Source: CANIGN01 sp964538275
GTDB taxonomy: Bacteria > Bdellovibrionota > UBA2428
DNA: 64,000 bases
Reading direction: 5' to 3'
Assembly (NCBI GenBank): GCA_964538275.1
Contig: CAZIFW010000001.1
Location: forward strand, 1-64,000
Part shown: positions 8,009 through 16,036 of the stretch, piece by piece
Position numbering within the stretch: position 1 is the stretch's first letter
Layout: each line of letters begins with the position of its first letter
Translations under genes and position numbers: made by a program
The notes under the pieces: model-generated
Told to the model about the DNA's origin: nothing
Databases searched by the model: none
The model's input: only the letters and a program-made list of their open reading frames with translations

Positions 8009-9253
8009 ATGAAAAATGACGATATCGTCGTCGCTCTGGATTTTGGTTCGACCAAAATCACAGCAGTTGTAGCGTCTCACGCTGCTGCTGGAGAAGAGAA
8101 TGAAAGCTATAAGGTTTTAGGTGTGGGAATTTCTCGTACCTCAGGTCTTAAAAAAGGATTTGTTTCTAATATAGATGAAACAGTCAATGCGCTTTCAGAA
8201 GCAATAGATGAGGCAGAATTAAACAGCGGAGTTAAAATTACATCAGCCGTAATTGGTATTGCCGGTCCACACATACAAGGAATTAATTCCTCGGGTGTAG
8301 CAGGAATTAAAGGCCGCGAAGTGAATGCAGCCGATGTAAAAAGAGTGATTGATACCGCAAGTGCGCTTGCGATTCCCAATGATCGTATGCCCCTGCATGT
8401 GATCCCGCAAGAATATAGAATTGATAGTCAGGATGAAATTCGAGATCCGCTAGGAATGGTAGGAACTCGTCTTGAAGCTAAGGTTCACATAGTAACTGCT
8501 TCAAGAAGTGCTATTCAAAACTTAGTACGATGTTGTCATCGAGCAGGCGTTCATGCGGATGAAATTGTTCTGCAGAGTTTAGCCACCTCACAGTTATTAC
8601 TTTCTCAAGATGAAAAAGAATTAGGTGTTGCGGTTATTGATATTGGCGGCGGCACAAGTGATTTTGCAATTTTCTCTGCAGGTTCATTAGTTCATACGGG
8701 TGGAATAGCATTGGGTGGTATTCACCTTACGCATGACCTAGCGATTGGTCTAAGAACTCCGCAAAGCGAAGCAGAAAAACTTAAGCTTGAGCGCGGATGC
8801 GGAATTAAACAATTTATCGATGAAGGCTCTTCTCTAGAGATCAATCCAGTCGGTGGTGGCGCTCCTCGCATCATTCAACAAAAAATATTGGGTGAAATTT
8901 TAGAGCCACGTCTTGAGGAAATTCTTGGTTTCTTAAAAAAAGAAATTCTTCACAGCGGATATATGGATAAACTCGGCGCGGGAATTGTTTTCACGGGTGG
9001 CACAACGTTGCTTCCGGGGGCCATTGAACTTGCTGAGAGAGTATTTGATTTGCCTGTAAAACGCGCACAACCCAATCGAATTGAAGGTTTGGGAGCAGAA
9101 TATCTGCATCCGTCTTTCTCTTCGGTGCTTGGGCTTGTGGAGTGGAGTTACGCGCAAAGAAAGTCTGGAAGAAATAAACGTAAAAATGCAATGATGGAAC
9201 CCATGATTAAAGCTGGAAAGCATATACGGTCATGGTTTGAAGAGCTTGTGTAG
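8009..9253 (+). CDS. ftsA: Cell division protein FtsA
   Basis: Actin-like ATPase that tethers FtsZ filaments to the membrane. The phosphate-1 motif ALDFGSTKITAVV opens the protein, phosphate-2 is VIDIGGGTSDFAIF, and the adenosine motif is GIVFTGGTTLLPG. The 1C domain follows the first block as expected. The C-terminus (KAGKHIRSWFEELV) is a short amphipathic helix, the usual membrane-targeting sequence. The ATG at 8009 was chosen over one at 7982 because MKNDDIVVALDFGS matches family starts and a G7 tract lies 5 bases upstream. Length is 414 residues, normal. ftsZ starts 8 bases after its stop. Confidence 0.96.
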   Translation: MKNDDIVVALDFGSTKITAVVASHAAAGEENESYKVLGVGISRTSGLKKGFVSNIDETVNALSEAIDEAELNSGVKITSAVIGIAGPHIQGINSSGVAGIKGREVNAADVKRVIDTASALAIPNDRMPLHVIPQEYRIDSQDEIRDPLGMVGTRLEAKVHIVTASRSAIQNLVRCCHRAGVHADEIVLQSLATSQLLLSQDEKELGVAVIDIGGGTSDFAIFSAGSLVHTGGIALGGIHLTHDLAIGLRTPQSEAEKLKLERGCGIKQFIDEGSSLEINPVGGGAPRIIQQKILGEILEPRLEEILGFLKKEILHSGYMDKLGAGIVFTGGTTLLPGAIELAERVFDLPVKRAQPNRIEGLGAEYLHPSFSSVLGLVEWSYAQRKSGRNKRKNAMMEPMIKAGKHIRSWFEELV

Positions 9254-9261
9254 GGGGGGTT

Positions 9262-10803
9262 ATGGGATTTGAACCAATTGATGAAGAAGTAACAGAAATG
9301 AATGATGAGTTAGAGATTGAGGTTGAGGACTTTAGCGGTCAAATCGAAGTTCTTGGTGCTCAAATTAAAGTCGTTGGCGTTGGCGGCGGCGGGTGCAACG
9401 CGATCAACGCGATGGTGAAAGCGGGTCTTTCAGGGGTGGAATTCATCTCTGGAAATACAGATCGCCAAGCACTTGCAAAAAGTTTAGCAACAAAAAGAAT
9501 TCAACTCGGCATGGGACTTACAAAGGGTCTTGGTGCTGGAGCAAATCCTGAAATTGGTCGTCAAGCCGCTGAAGAAAGCCAAGCAGAAATTCGAAAAGTA
9601 CTCGAAGGCGCTGACATGGTTTTCATTACGGCCGGTATGGGCGGTGGTACAGGTACGGGCGCAGCTCCTGTGATTGCTAGAATTGCTAAAGATATTGGAG
9701 CTCTCACAATTGCAGTTGTAACAAAGCCGTTTATTTTTGAAGCACCTAAGCGCATGCGAGTTGCTGAAAAAGGACTTCAAAACTTAAAAGAAAACGTTGA
9801 TACCCTCATTCAAATTCCAAACCAAAGACTTCTCTCTATTGTTGATAAAAAGACAAGTGTTCTTGAAGCCTTTGGAAGAGCCGATGAGGTTCTTTTAAAT
9901 GCGGTTCAAGGTATCAGTGATTTGATTAATATTTCAGGGCACATCAACCTAGACTTTGCAGACGTTAAAACAGTTATGCAAAATCGTGGATTAGCACTAA
10001 TGGGTACAGGTGTTGCAGAAGGTGAAAATCGTGCTGTCACTGCAGCTCACTTAGCAATCTCTAGCCCGCTTTTAGAAGACATTTCTATTCGTGGTGCTAC
10101 AGGAATTATCATCAATATTACTGGACCAGAAAACCTCACTCTTCACGAAATCAATGAAGCAGTAACTTTGGTAACCGAAGAAGCTGACCGCGATGCGGAA
10201 GTTATTTTTGGTAGCGTATTCAACAGTAAGATTGGTGATGCGGTAAAAGTAACGGTTGTTGCGACAGGCTTTAATCAAAAAGATAAAGTTACAGGCGTGA
10301 GCGTTCCAAGCGCTGGTGTTGTTGCTGCTGCAAGTACAGTAGCCCCAACTGCTTCAACAGTAGCTCCTACTGTTCATGCAGCTCCTGCTACAAATTATGT
10401 GGCTGCTCCTGCTGCTAAAGCACCCGTAGAAAATGGTCCTGAGATGTATTTCACTCGTGATTACTCTCAAGCGAGCCAACATAACTTTGAACACAAGGAA
10501 GAGATTCCAGCATTTGTAAAAGAAGAGCCTATCGGTGCAACTTTTGATCCTGCAGGTTTTGAAGAAGTTTCTCATCAGGCTGCAGCTTTAGAAGAAGGCG
10601 TTGAGCAAGCTCCTGCTGCAGAAGCGGCTCCTGCGACGGAAGCGCCTCATCAATCTACAGATTCTAGAAATGCGAAAACAATGGATATCTTGCAGCAAGC
10701 ACGTAAGATTGCTCAAGACTTAGGGTTGCATACCAGCAACAATGAAGACTTAGAAATTCCTGCGTTTTTGAGAAGAAGTTTGACCGAAAAAAACGGAAAT
10801 TAG
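9262..10803 (+). CDS. ftsZ: Cell division protein FtsZ, long acidic N-terminus
   Basis: Tubulin-like GTPase forming the Z ring. The nucleotide site is intact: VGVGGGGCNAIN, GGGTGTG at 127-133, and the T7 region in NLDFADVKTVM. The globular part ends near residue 345. A long Ala/Pro/Thr-rich linker (about 346-495) then leads to the conserved C-terminal peptide EIPAFLRR that binds FtsA. An acidic extension of about 30 residues precedes the GTPase core. The first ATG is supported by a G-rich ribosome site, so the extension is probably translated. At 513 residues it is longer than most FtsZ because of the linker. A strong terminator follows at once. Confidence 0.97.
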   Translation: MGFEPIDEEVTEMNDELEIEVEDFSGQIEVLGAQIKVVGVGGGGCNAINAMVKAGLSGVEFISGNTDRQALAKSLATKRIQLGMGLTKGLGAGANPEIGRQAAEESQAEIRKVLEGADMVFITAGMGGGTGTGAAPVIARIAKDIGALTIAVVTKPFIFEAPKRMRVAEKGLQNLKENVDTLIQIPNQRLLSIVDKKTSVLEAFGRADEVLLNAVQGISDLINISGHINLDFADVKTVMQNRGLALMGTGVAEGENRAVTAAHLAISSPLLEDISIRGATGIIINITGPENLTLHEINEAVTLVTEEADRDAEVIFGSVFNSKIGDAVKVTVVATGFNQKDKVTGVSVPSAGVVAAASTVAPTASTVAPTVHAAPATNYVAAPAAKAPVENGPEMYFTRDYSQASQHNFEHKEEIPAFVKEEPIGATFDPAGFEEVSHQAAALEEGVEQAPAAEAAPATEAPHQSTDSRNAKTMDILQQARKIAQDLGLHTSNNEDLEIPAFLRRSLTEKNGN

Positions 10804-10807
10804 AATT

Positions 10808-11275
10808 ATGTTTAAAAAGCCCCACAGCTCAATTTTAAGAGCTGTGGGGCTTTTTTTATTTCTCTTTTGTCCCCCTTGCTTAAATCAGACAAAAGCTTCT
10901 TGTTACGATGAAATTGTTAGAGTTTCTAATGCAACGGCTTATGGTTTAAAACAAGGAATTGTTGAGTTTCCAATTGGAGAAATCACATATCTTCATGAAG
11001 TTCCAAATCCAAAAAGAAAAGATCATCCACCTGATTTTCTAGAGCAGCTCATGGAAAAGATAAGGATAGAAGGTTTTCAAGAAAAATACGCCGTGCCTCT
11101 GTTGCGAATGCCAGATGGAATTGTTTATTGCTTGGGTCATCATAGAACCGAGGCGATGAAGAGATTGGGGCAGCGAACAATCCCCGCTATTGTTCATGAG
11201 TGGAAGACACTTCCGGCAGCCACACGTGAGTTCGCCATTGAAGAGTACCCCCAAATTTTTAGCCGCTATAAATAA
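10808..11275 (+). CDS. Secreted ParB-like (ParB/Srx-fold) protein
   Basis: 155 residues. The N-terminus reads as a signal peptide (KK near the start, hydrophobic LFLFLF, likely cleavage before SCYDE). The mature part contains a ParB/sulfiredoxin-type core: VEFPIGEITYL, a helix with LMEKIRIEGF, then DGIVYCLGHHRTEAMKRLG and IPAIVHEW. GHHR matches the conserved motif of ParB-like nuclease domains. A signal peptide on such a fold suggests a periplasmic role rather than plasmid partition. It starts 5 bases after the ftsZ stop, and the ftsZ terminator lies inside its first codons. No other start codon in frame follows before the domain, and its ribosome site is weak. Confidence 0.72.
   Translation: MFKKPHSSILRAVGLFLFLFCPPCLNQTKASCYDEIVRVSNATAYGLKQGIVEFPIGEITYLHEVPNPKRKDHPPDFLEQLMEKIRIEGFQEKYAVPLLRMPDGIVYCLGHHRTEAMKRLGQRTIPAIVHEWKTLPAATREFAIEEYPQIFSRYK
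10816..10857 (+). terminator. Strong intrinsic terminator of the ftsZ transcript
   Basis: Perfect 15-base stem (arms 10816-10830 and 10839-10853) with an 8-base loop. The GC-rich core AGCCCCACAGCTC is followed by a T7 run. This is a textbook rho-independent terminator, yet it lies inside codons 3-16 of the downstream reading frame. Confidence 0.93.
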
Positions 11276-11330
11276 GTATTAATGATTAACTTGCGTGCGA
11301 TAAATTTTAGCATTTGCTAGAGTTTGCCAC

Positions 11331-12470
11331 ATGCGAAGCTTTCTCACAGAGCTTGTATCTATATCCTCTGAAACTAAAGATCTTTCTGGAGTTTTTGAGG
11401 TACAAAAAAAACTTCATACGAAGCTTCTATCAACAGAGGCAAAGCTTGATTGGGTTGAACCAGAGCTTGCAGGTTATGCTCCTGCGCTTTTTGCAACTTG
11501 GCCCTCTAAAGAAAAATCCAAGGGAATTTGCTTAGTGACCCATGCGGATACGGTTTATCCTACGGCACTGTTGCGAGAGGCTACCTTAAGTGCAGATTCA
11601 AAAATTCTTCATGGCAGCGGCGTGGCTGATAATAAAGGTGGAATGGTGATCGCACTTGCTGCCATTGAAAAACTTCATAAGGCAGGGGCTTTTAATGAGA
11701 ATATACGACCCCTTCATTTATTTAGCTCTTCGTGTGAAGAGCTGGGCTCGCCTGCGTTTCAAAAATTTATCAAAGACTTATCCACAAAGCTTGAGTTTGT
11801 TTTGGGAATGGAACCTGCCTTGCCTGGTGGTCACCTTATAAAAAAACGTAGAGGCAATCGTTATTATCTCATTCATGTTTTAGGAAATTCTGTGCATACC
11901 GGAAGAGATTTAAAAGAGGCCGCTAATCCTATTCAAGGAGTCGCTTTGCTTTACACGCTGCTTGAAGAATTAAAGTTAAAACATCCCACTGTGAGTGCCA
12001 GTATGAATGGCATTAAAGGTTATCCGTTTAAGTTCAACATGAGTTGCGAAAAGATTGAAATCAATTTGGATACTCGCTTTGAAAATGACGAAAGCATACA
12101 AGCCTTTCACAAAGACCTTATGAGCGGAATGAAGGAGTTGCGCTTTAGTTCTCCTAGCAAAGAAAAAATGGGATCTTTTTCTATTGAGATTATTGATGAC
12201 TGCCCTGCATTCGATACAGGTACTCCTGGAGCAGATTTTATGCAGTTTGCTGTGAATTTTTCTAAGATTGAAAAGAGTGAAGTTACTTTTGGAGATGGGC
12301 TTGGGGCGTCTGATTGCTGTTACTTTTATCGACCGGGACTTAAGATTTTAGATGGGCTAGGGCCTCGTGGTGGAAAAATTCATTCTTCGGAAGAATTTAT
12401 AGAGGTAGAAAGTCTTGAACAAAGAGCAGACGCATTGGCGAAATCTTTAATGGGTTTGCTTGTTGGTTAA
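11331..12470 (+). CDS. M20-family metallopeptidase (CPG2/ArgE/DapE type)
   Basis: Zinc-dependent exopeptidase or deacylase, 379 residues. Zinc and catalytic residues are visible: H71-A-D73-T-V, the bridging D100 in GSGVADNKGG, and E136-E137 in the SSCEELGS stretch. GNSVHTG at about 187 is the dimerisation-domain glycine/histidine motif. The pattern is closest to glutamate carboxypeptidase G2-like members, but the substrate is unknown. There is no signal peptide, so it acts in the cytoplasm. It overlaps the convergent cassette gene by 4 bases. A 55-base gap upstream separates it from the ParB-like gene. Confidence 0.85.
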   Translation: MRSFLTELVSISSETKDLSGVFEVQKKLHTKLLSTEAKLDWVEPELAGYAPALFATWPSKEKSKGICLVTHADTVYPTALLREATLSADSKILHGSGVADNKGGMVIALAAIEKLHKAGAFNENIRPLHLFSSSCEELGSPAFQKFIKDLSTKLEFVLGMEPALPGGHLIKKRRGNRYYLIHVLGNSVHTGRDLKEAANPIQGVALLYTLLEELKLKHPTVSASMNGIKGYPFKFNMSCEKIEINLDTRFENDESIQAFHKDLMSGMKELRFSSPSKEKMGSFSIEIIDDCPAFDTGTPGADFMQFAVNFSKIEKSEVTFGDGLGASDCCYFYRPGLKILDGLGPRGGKIHSSEEFIEVESLEQRADALAKSLMGLLVG

Positions 12471-12982
12471 GCGATTGAAAGTTCTTTTTTAATTGCAGAG
12501 GGAAGAGTGCGATCTGAGTGAGAAAAGGCGGGATGTATGTGTCGAGAGAGAGAAATATATTTTTTGGCCAGATCCATATAGTTTTCTAATTCTGTATCCG
12601 TTAATTCACTGGGTGCGCCCACGAGACGTCGAGAAAAACTATCTACTTGATGACTGAGCCTAAAAAACTCTTTGCGCATTGTAGTGGATTTTACGTCTAT
12701 AACGGCTGCCCAAAGCGAAGTTTCAAAAAAACTTGGAGTTACTGAAAGGGGTCTTTGAGTAAGGGTTACAAGGGAGTTGTAGATTTTCGTTTGCTCGTCT
12801 TTGTTCATTTGACCAAATAAAGAACCAAGCTGAGTCGGGTATTTTGCAAGCGAACTAAAATAGGAGAGAGCTTCTTCGCGTTCCATAGACGCTACTTGTT
12901 GCCAATAGTCCTCTGCTCTTTTGGAAAGAGTCCAGAGGTAACTCATGCAATCAAGTAAAAGTTCTCTTCTATTTTTTTTCAT
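12467..12982 (-). CDS. Unknown protein, third gene of overlapping cassette
   Basis: 171 residues, no family recognised. It is soluble and helical-looking, rich in Leu, Ser and charged residues, with no signal peptide or membrane helix. The ATG at 12982 was chosen because it overlaps the stop of the previous gene as ATGA, so translation is coupled. A start at 13054 would add 24 residues overlapping that gene. It is encoded last in a three-gene run whose first two members resemble a sigma factor and an anti-sigma factor, so a partner role is possible, but this is inference. Confidence 0.6.
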   Translation of the reverse strand: MKKNRRELLLDCMSYLWTLSKRAEDYWQQVASMEREEALSYFSSLAKYPTQLGSLFGQMNKDEQTKIYNSLVTLTQRPLSVTPSFFETSLWAAVIDVKSTTMRKEFFRLSHQVDSFSRRLVGAPSELTDTELENYMDLAKKYISLSRHIHPAFSHSDRTLPSAIKKELSIA

Positions 12983-13206
12983 TCGGAAGAGTCCTTTGTT
13001 TTGTGGTGGTTCAGGGCCCAAGCAGGTTCGCGTATTGCCTTGATCCATTCGCAAAAATGTTCACGGAAACGACGATTATAGAGTAACGTTTTTTCAAAAC
13101 TTTCTTTTTCGGCAGCAGGAATACCGTGAGAGAGCCACTTGTGTAAAACTTCATCCATTTCTACAGCTTCGAAATCGGCGTGAAGAGCTTTATTGTCTTT
13201 TTTCAT
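12979..13206 (-). CDS. Small protein, anti-sigma-like pattern, middle gene of cassette
   Basis: 75 residues. The spacing of residues in LHKWLSHGIPAAEKESFEKTL and RRFREHFCEWIKAI resembles the N-terminal helices of ECF anti-sigma factors (helix, GI.P.E, helix ending with a cysteine region). It has only one cysteine and lacks the full zinc-ligand set, and there is no membrane helix. It overlaps the upstream gene by ATGA and the downstream gene by ATGA, so all three products are likely made in fixed ratio. The anti-sigma idea is inferred from pattern and position. Confidence 0.6.
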   Translation of the reverse strand: MKKDNKALHADFEAVEMDEVLHKWLSHGIPAAEKESFEKTLLYNRRFREHFCEWIKAIREPAWALNHHKTKDSSE

Positions 13207-13841
13207 GCGCTTTCTCTCACTTTGCTATATCCGCTACTGAGATGTTCTTTTGCATCACTGATAAGCCCTTCAACTTCAGCTTTGGGTTTGCTCAGAAGTA
13301 TAGAAATCTCGTCATTCAACAACCCTTCAAGGTGTAGTTGATATGGAAGTTGCATGGGCTCAGGAAGTGAAAAGGTCACAAATGAAAAGGCCTCTAGAAA
13401 CGGCCCAGTAAGTGCTTTGTCCAGTGGAGCTTCCATATCCAAGAGGCTTCTTTGGCCTGAATAGCTCACTTCACCCTGAACTCCTGTCGGAAATTCAGCA
13501 CGTCTAAAGCGATAATAAGAACGAAAAATTTGAAAAGGCAAAGACCAAGGACCTTTGCTTTTTTTGCTCCATTTTTGGTGAATGCGTTCCCATTCTCCAC
13601 GGGTGCGCATCCATTCTAAAAAATTCATAGCTAAAGGGCGCATTTTATCTACAGAAACAGCGACACCCCATCTGTTGGAACGAGAAAAATGAAGGGATCG
13701 TAAAGCGGCAAATACAATGCCGGGTACGCGTTCAATCACTTTATGAGAAGACCAGCCTGCTGCAGAAAGTTCCTTCAAAAGCATGCGGTCGTCCCGATTT
13801 AAAAAAGCACCCCACGGATGACTCTTGGCACGAGCGGTCAT
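13203..13841 (-). CDS. Divergent ECF sigma-like protein, first gene of cassette
   Basis: 212 residues. The C-terminal third fits sigma region 4: SLPEPMQLPYQ, then HLEGLLNDEISILLSKP (a helix-turn-helix pattern like LDGLSYEEIA in RpoE), then VEGLISDAKEHL. The linker before it (APLDKALTGPFLEAF) also resembles ECF linkers. Region 2, which should bind core polymerase and the -10 element, is hard to recognise in the first 110 residues, so the protein is either very divergent or not a true sigma factor. An AGGTAG ribosome site precedes the ATG. It is cotranscribed with two overlapping small genes. Confidence 0.6.
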   Translation of the reverse strand: MTARAKSHPWGAFLNRDDRMLLKELSAAGWSSHKVIERVPGIVFAALRSLHFSRSNRWGVAVSVDKMRPLAMNFLEWMRTRGEWERIHQKWSKKSKGPWSLPFQIFRSYYRFRRAEFPTGVQGEVSYSGQRSLLDMEAPLDKALTGPFLEAFSFVTFSLPEPMQLPYQLHLEGLLNDEISILLSKPKAEVEGLISDAKEHLSSGYSKVRESA

Positions 13842-13952
13842 GTCTACCTATCGGCTTTTTCATGAGGGATTTGAAGAAGAAAACTCGGTTAGAACGCCTT
13901 AACTTAAACTTAACAATTGTTATTTTCACTCAAGCGGTCTTGAATATATCCG

Positions 13953-15167
13953 ATGAGTGCGATTCTTATTTCTCTCCTGGTTGGCGTCGTTTTAGGGGCC
14001 GTTTTTGCCTATTTTTTGAGCAAAATTTCAACATCAAAGCAGATTGAAATTCTAAAGCTTGAAAAAGAAAATTCTATCGCGCTTCTTCAGCAAGAAGTTG
14101 TGAACACGCAGAGAGAGCAGTTACTTAAAGAAAAACTTCAGAGTGAAGTTTTTGAAAATTTTGCTCAAGAACTTTTAAAAAAAGGCTCACACTCGCTTCA
14201 GGAATCTTCGAACAAAAGTCTTGAGCAAATCGTGCGTCCCTTAAAAGAAAAAATAAAAGAATTCGAAACTAAAGTAGAGCAAGTTTATCAAGTAGAAGCC
14301 CGAGAGCGCTTTAATTTAAAAAAAGAAATTGAACGTATGTCTTTTGCGAGTGAGTCGCTTAGTAAAACTTTGCGAGGTGATTTTAAAACTCAAGGTATTT
14401 GGGGTGAGATTGTTCTTGAGCGAGTGCTAGAAGTTTCCGGTTTGAGAGAAGGCATTGAATACACCTCTCAAGGAAGAGACATGGCTTTGAAAACTGAGTC
14501 TGGTACTCACGCCAAGCCAGACGTCATTATTCGCCTTCCCGAAGGCCGGCATTTGATTATTGATAGCAAAGTAAGCTTGAGTGCTTTTGAAAAATGGATT
14601 CAACAAAGCGATACCGAAAAAGAACTTGCAGGTAGAGCTTTTACGGCGGCCGTTAAACAACATATCAATGACTTAAGCGAAAAGCATTATCAGGGTTTAG
14701 CGGGCTTGCAGTCACCCGACTTTGTTTTTCTCTTTTTCCCTATAGATACGGCTATTATTGCTTTACATGAAATAGATACTTCACTCTTTTTAACTGCATG
14801 GAAAAAACGAGTAGTCCTTGTTGGCCCCAGTACTTTGTTACCTACATTAAAAACAGTTGAGTCGATTTGGAAAAATGAAATTCAAAACCAAAACGCACTT
14901 GAAATTGCCCGCTTAGGGGGACTTTTGCACGATAAGTTTGTTTCGTTCTGTGATGATTTATTGGGTGTTGGAAAATCAATTGCTTCGGCACAAAGTAATT
15001 ATGAAGAAGCACTTAAGAAGTTGACAGACGGTAAAGGAAATCTTGTTCGTCAAACTGAACGTCTAAGAGAGCTTGGAGTGCGCACTCAGAAGAAGTTACC
15101 TCGCGAGTTACAAATAGATTCAACGGATTCACCGCTTCTGGAATCAAATAAAGAAGTGAGCGAATAG
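13953..15167 (+). CDS. rmuC: DNA recombination protein RmuC
   Basis: 404 residues. One N-terminal membrane helix (LISLLVGVVLGAVFAYFL) is followed by a coiled-coil region (about 30-120). The conserved RmuC nuclease-like core carries KTQGIWGEIVLERVLEVSG, KPDVIIRLPEG and IIDSKVSLSAFEKW. RmuC limits DNA rearrangement at inverted repeats in E. coli, by an unclear mechanism. No ribosome site is seen before the ATG; an AT-rich TATATC stretch lies 2 bases upstream, so the leader may be very short. The gene is convergent with the methyltransferase, 1 base apart. Confidence 0.92.
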   Translation: MSAILISLLVGVVLGAVFAYFLSKISTSKQIEILKLEKENSIALLQQEVVNTQREQLLKEKLQSEVFENFAQELLKKGSHSLQESSNKSLEQIVRPLKEKIKEFETKVEQVYQVEARERFNLKKEIERMSFASESLSKTLRGDFKTQGIWGEIVLERVLEVSGLREGIEYTSQGRDMALKTESGTHAKPDVIIRLPEGRHLIIDSKVSLSAFEKWIQQSDTEKELAGRAFTAAVKQHINDLSEKHYQGLAGLQSPDFVFLFFPIDTAIIALHEIDTSLFLTAWKKRVVLVGPSTLLPTLKTVESIWKNEIQNQNALEIARLGGLLHDKFVSFCDDLLGVGKSIASAQSNYEEALKKLTDGKGNLVRQTERLRELGVRTQKKLPRELQIDSTDSPLLESNKEVSE

Positions 15168-15168
15168 T

Positions 15169-15759
15169 TTAGCGAGTAAGAGTAACGGCATCGATAGGCA
15201 TAAGTGTGCTCACTTTTTTACGAGTGAAAATTTTGAGCCCAGTTTTTACACAAAGTTCATTAAGATTAAGGCGTAGGCTAAAGCCTAATTTTTTAGCAAT
15301 GGGTTCAAAGAAATGCATGCTTTCAGAGCGTTGAAAGTTGTTTACGAGCAAAATGCGACCATCTTTTTTAAGGACTCGCTTCATTTCAGCAAGTGCCGCT
15401 ACGGGAGTGGAAGTTGCACTCAAAAAATGAGCAGAAATGATCAGATCAAAGCTTTCGTCAGGAAAGTCGAGTTTGCTTGCATCCATTTGTAGCAATTTGA
15501 GAGCGCGTTTTTGTTCGTCAGCACGTTTTCGAGCCTGAATAAGCATTTTCTCGGATATATCGATTCCGGTAAAATCAGCTCCTTTAGGAAGGTGCCTAAA
15601 AGTAAGTCCGGTCCCTACCCCAATTTCAAGAATTCGATCTTCTTTGCGAATATCGGCCATTTTGAGGGCTCTTTTGCGTGCCCCTTCTAATGAAAGTCCA
15701 AATACCCAGTAATAAACAGGGGCCATCCAGTCATATACTTGCTCCAAGGTGTCGGCCAT
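15169..15759 (-). CDS. Class I SAM methyltransferase, PmtA-like
   Basis: 196 residues. SAM-binding motif I is ILEIGVGTGLTFRHLP, followed by GIDISEKMLIQARKRA, MDASKLDFPDESFDLII and AEMKRVLKKDGRILLVNNF. The N-terminal YDWMAPVYYWVFG and the VNNF end of the Rossmann core resemble bacterial phosphatidylethanolamine N-methyltransferases of the Rhodobacter PmtA type. UbiE-like small-molecule methyltransferases share the same signature, so the substrate is uncertain. The ATG at 15759 was chosen; 13 extra upstream codons look unlike the family. A TATTAT box lies 12 bases before it, with no ribosome site, suggesting a very short leader. Confidence 0.8.
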   Translation of the reverse strand: MADTLEQVYDWMAPVYYWVFGLSLEGARKRALKMADIRKEDRILEIGVGTGLTFRHLPKGADFTGIDISEKMLIQARKRADEQKRALKLLQMDASKLDFPDESFDLIISAHFLSATSTPVAALAEMKRVLKKDGRILLVNNFQRSESMHFFEPIAKKLGFSLRLNLNELCVKTGLKIFTRKKVSTLMPIDAVTLTR

Positions 15760-15842
15760 TTTGTATAAGCTATAATAGAATTTACATTTTTGCTGCACGA
15801 GCTAATTTTTTCGTCTATATCTTCGTGTGACCTGTTCTAAGT

Positions 15843-15919
15843 GCATCCATAGCTCAATTGGATAGAGCATCAGACTACGAATCTGAAGGTTGTTGGTTCG
15901 ATCCCAGCTGGATGCGCCA
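15843..15919 (+). tRNA. tRNA-Arg(ACG), CCA encoded
   Basis: A 77-base cloverleaf. Acceptor arms are GCATCCA and TGGATGC, with discriminator G and an encoded CCA. The anticodon stem TCAGA/TCTGA holds loop CTACGAA (anticodon ACG), and the T arm is GTTGG-TTCGATC-CCAGC. A34 should be edited to inosine by TadA (1058-1534). Confidence 0.97.
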
Positions 15920-15940
15920 TTTTACTTGGCCTTTTGGCCT

Positions 15941-16030
15941 TCTTCTTCATCACAAGCTCCCTCGGATACCATAGCGCGTATACCTCGGTCGATTGTTCTT
16001 CGATGAAGACCAAAATTCCTTCGTAAAATT
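15941..16030 (-). repeat. 3'-UTR repeat, copy 1 (after lysC stop)
   Basis: On the minus strand this begins about 10 bases after the lysC stop. It shares long near-identical blocks with 50138-50230: CGAAGGA near the start, TCGA, CGACYGAGGTRTACGCGC and GGTAYCCGAGGGAGC. It sits between lysC and tRNA-Arg. No good reading frame explains the conservation. Confidence 0.75.
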
Positions 16031-16036
16031 CCTAAA

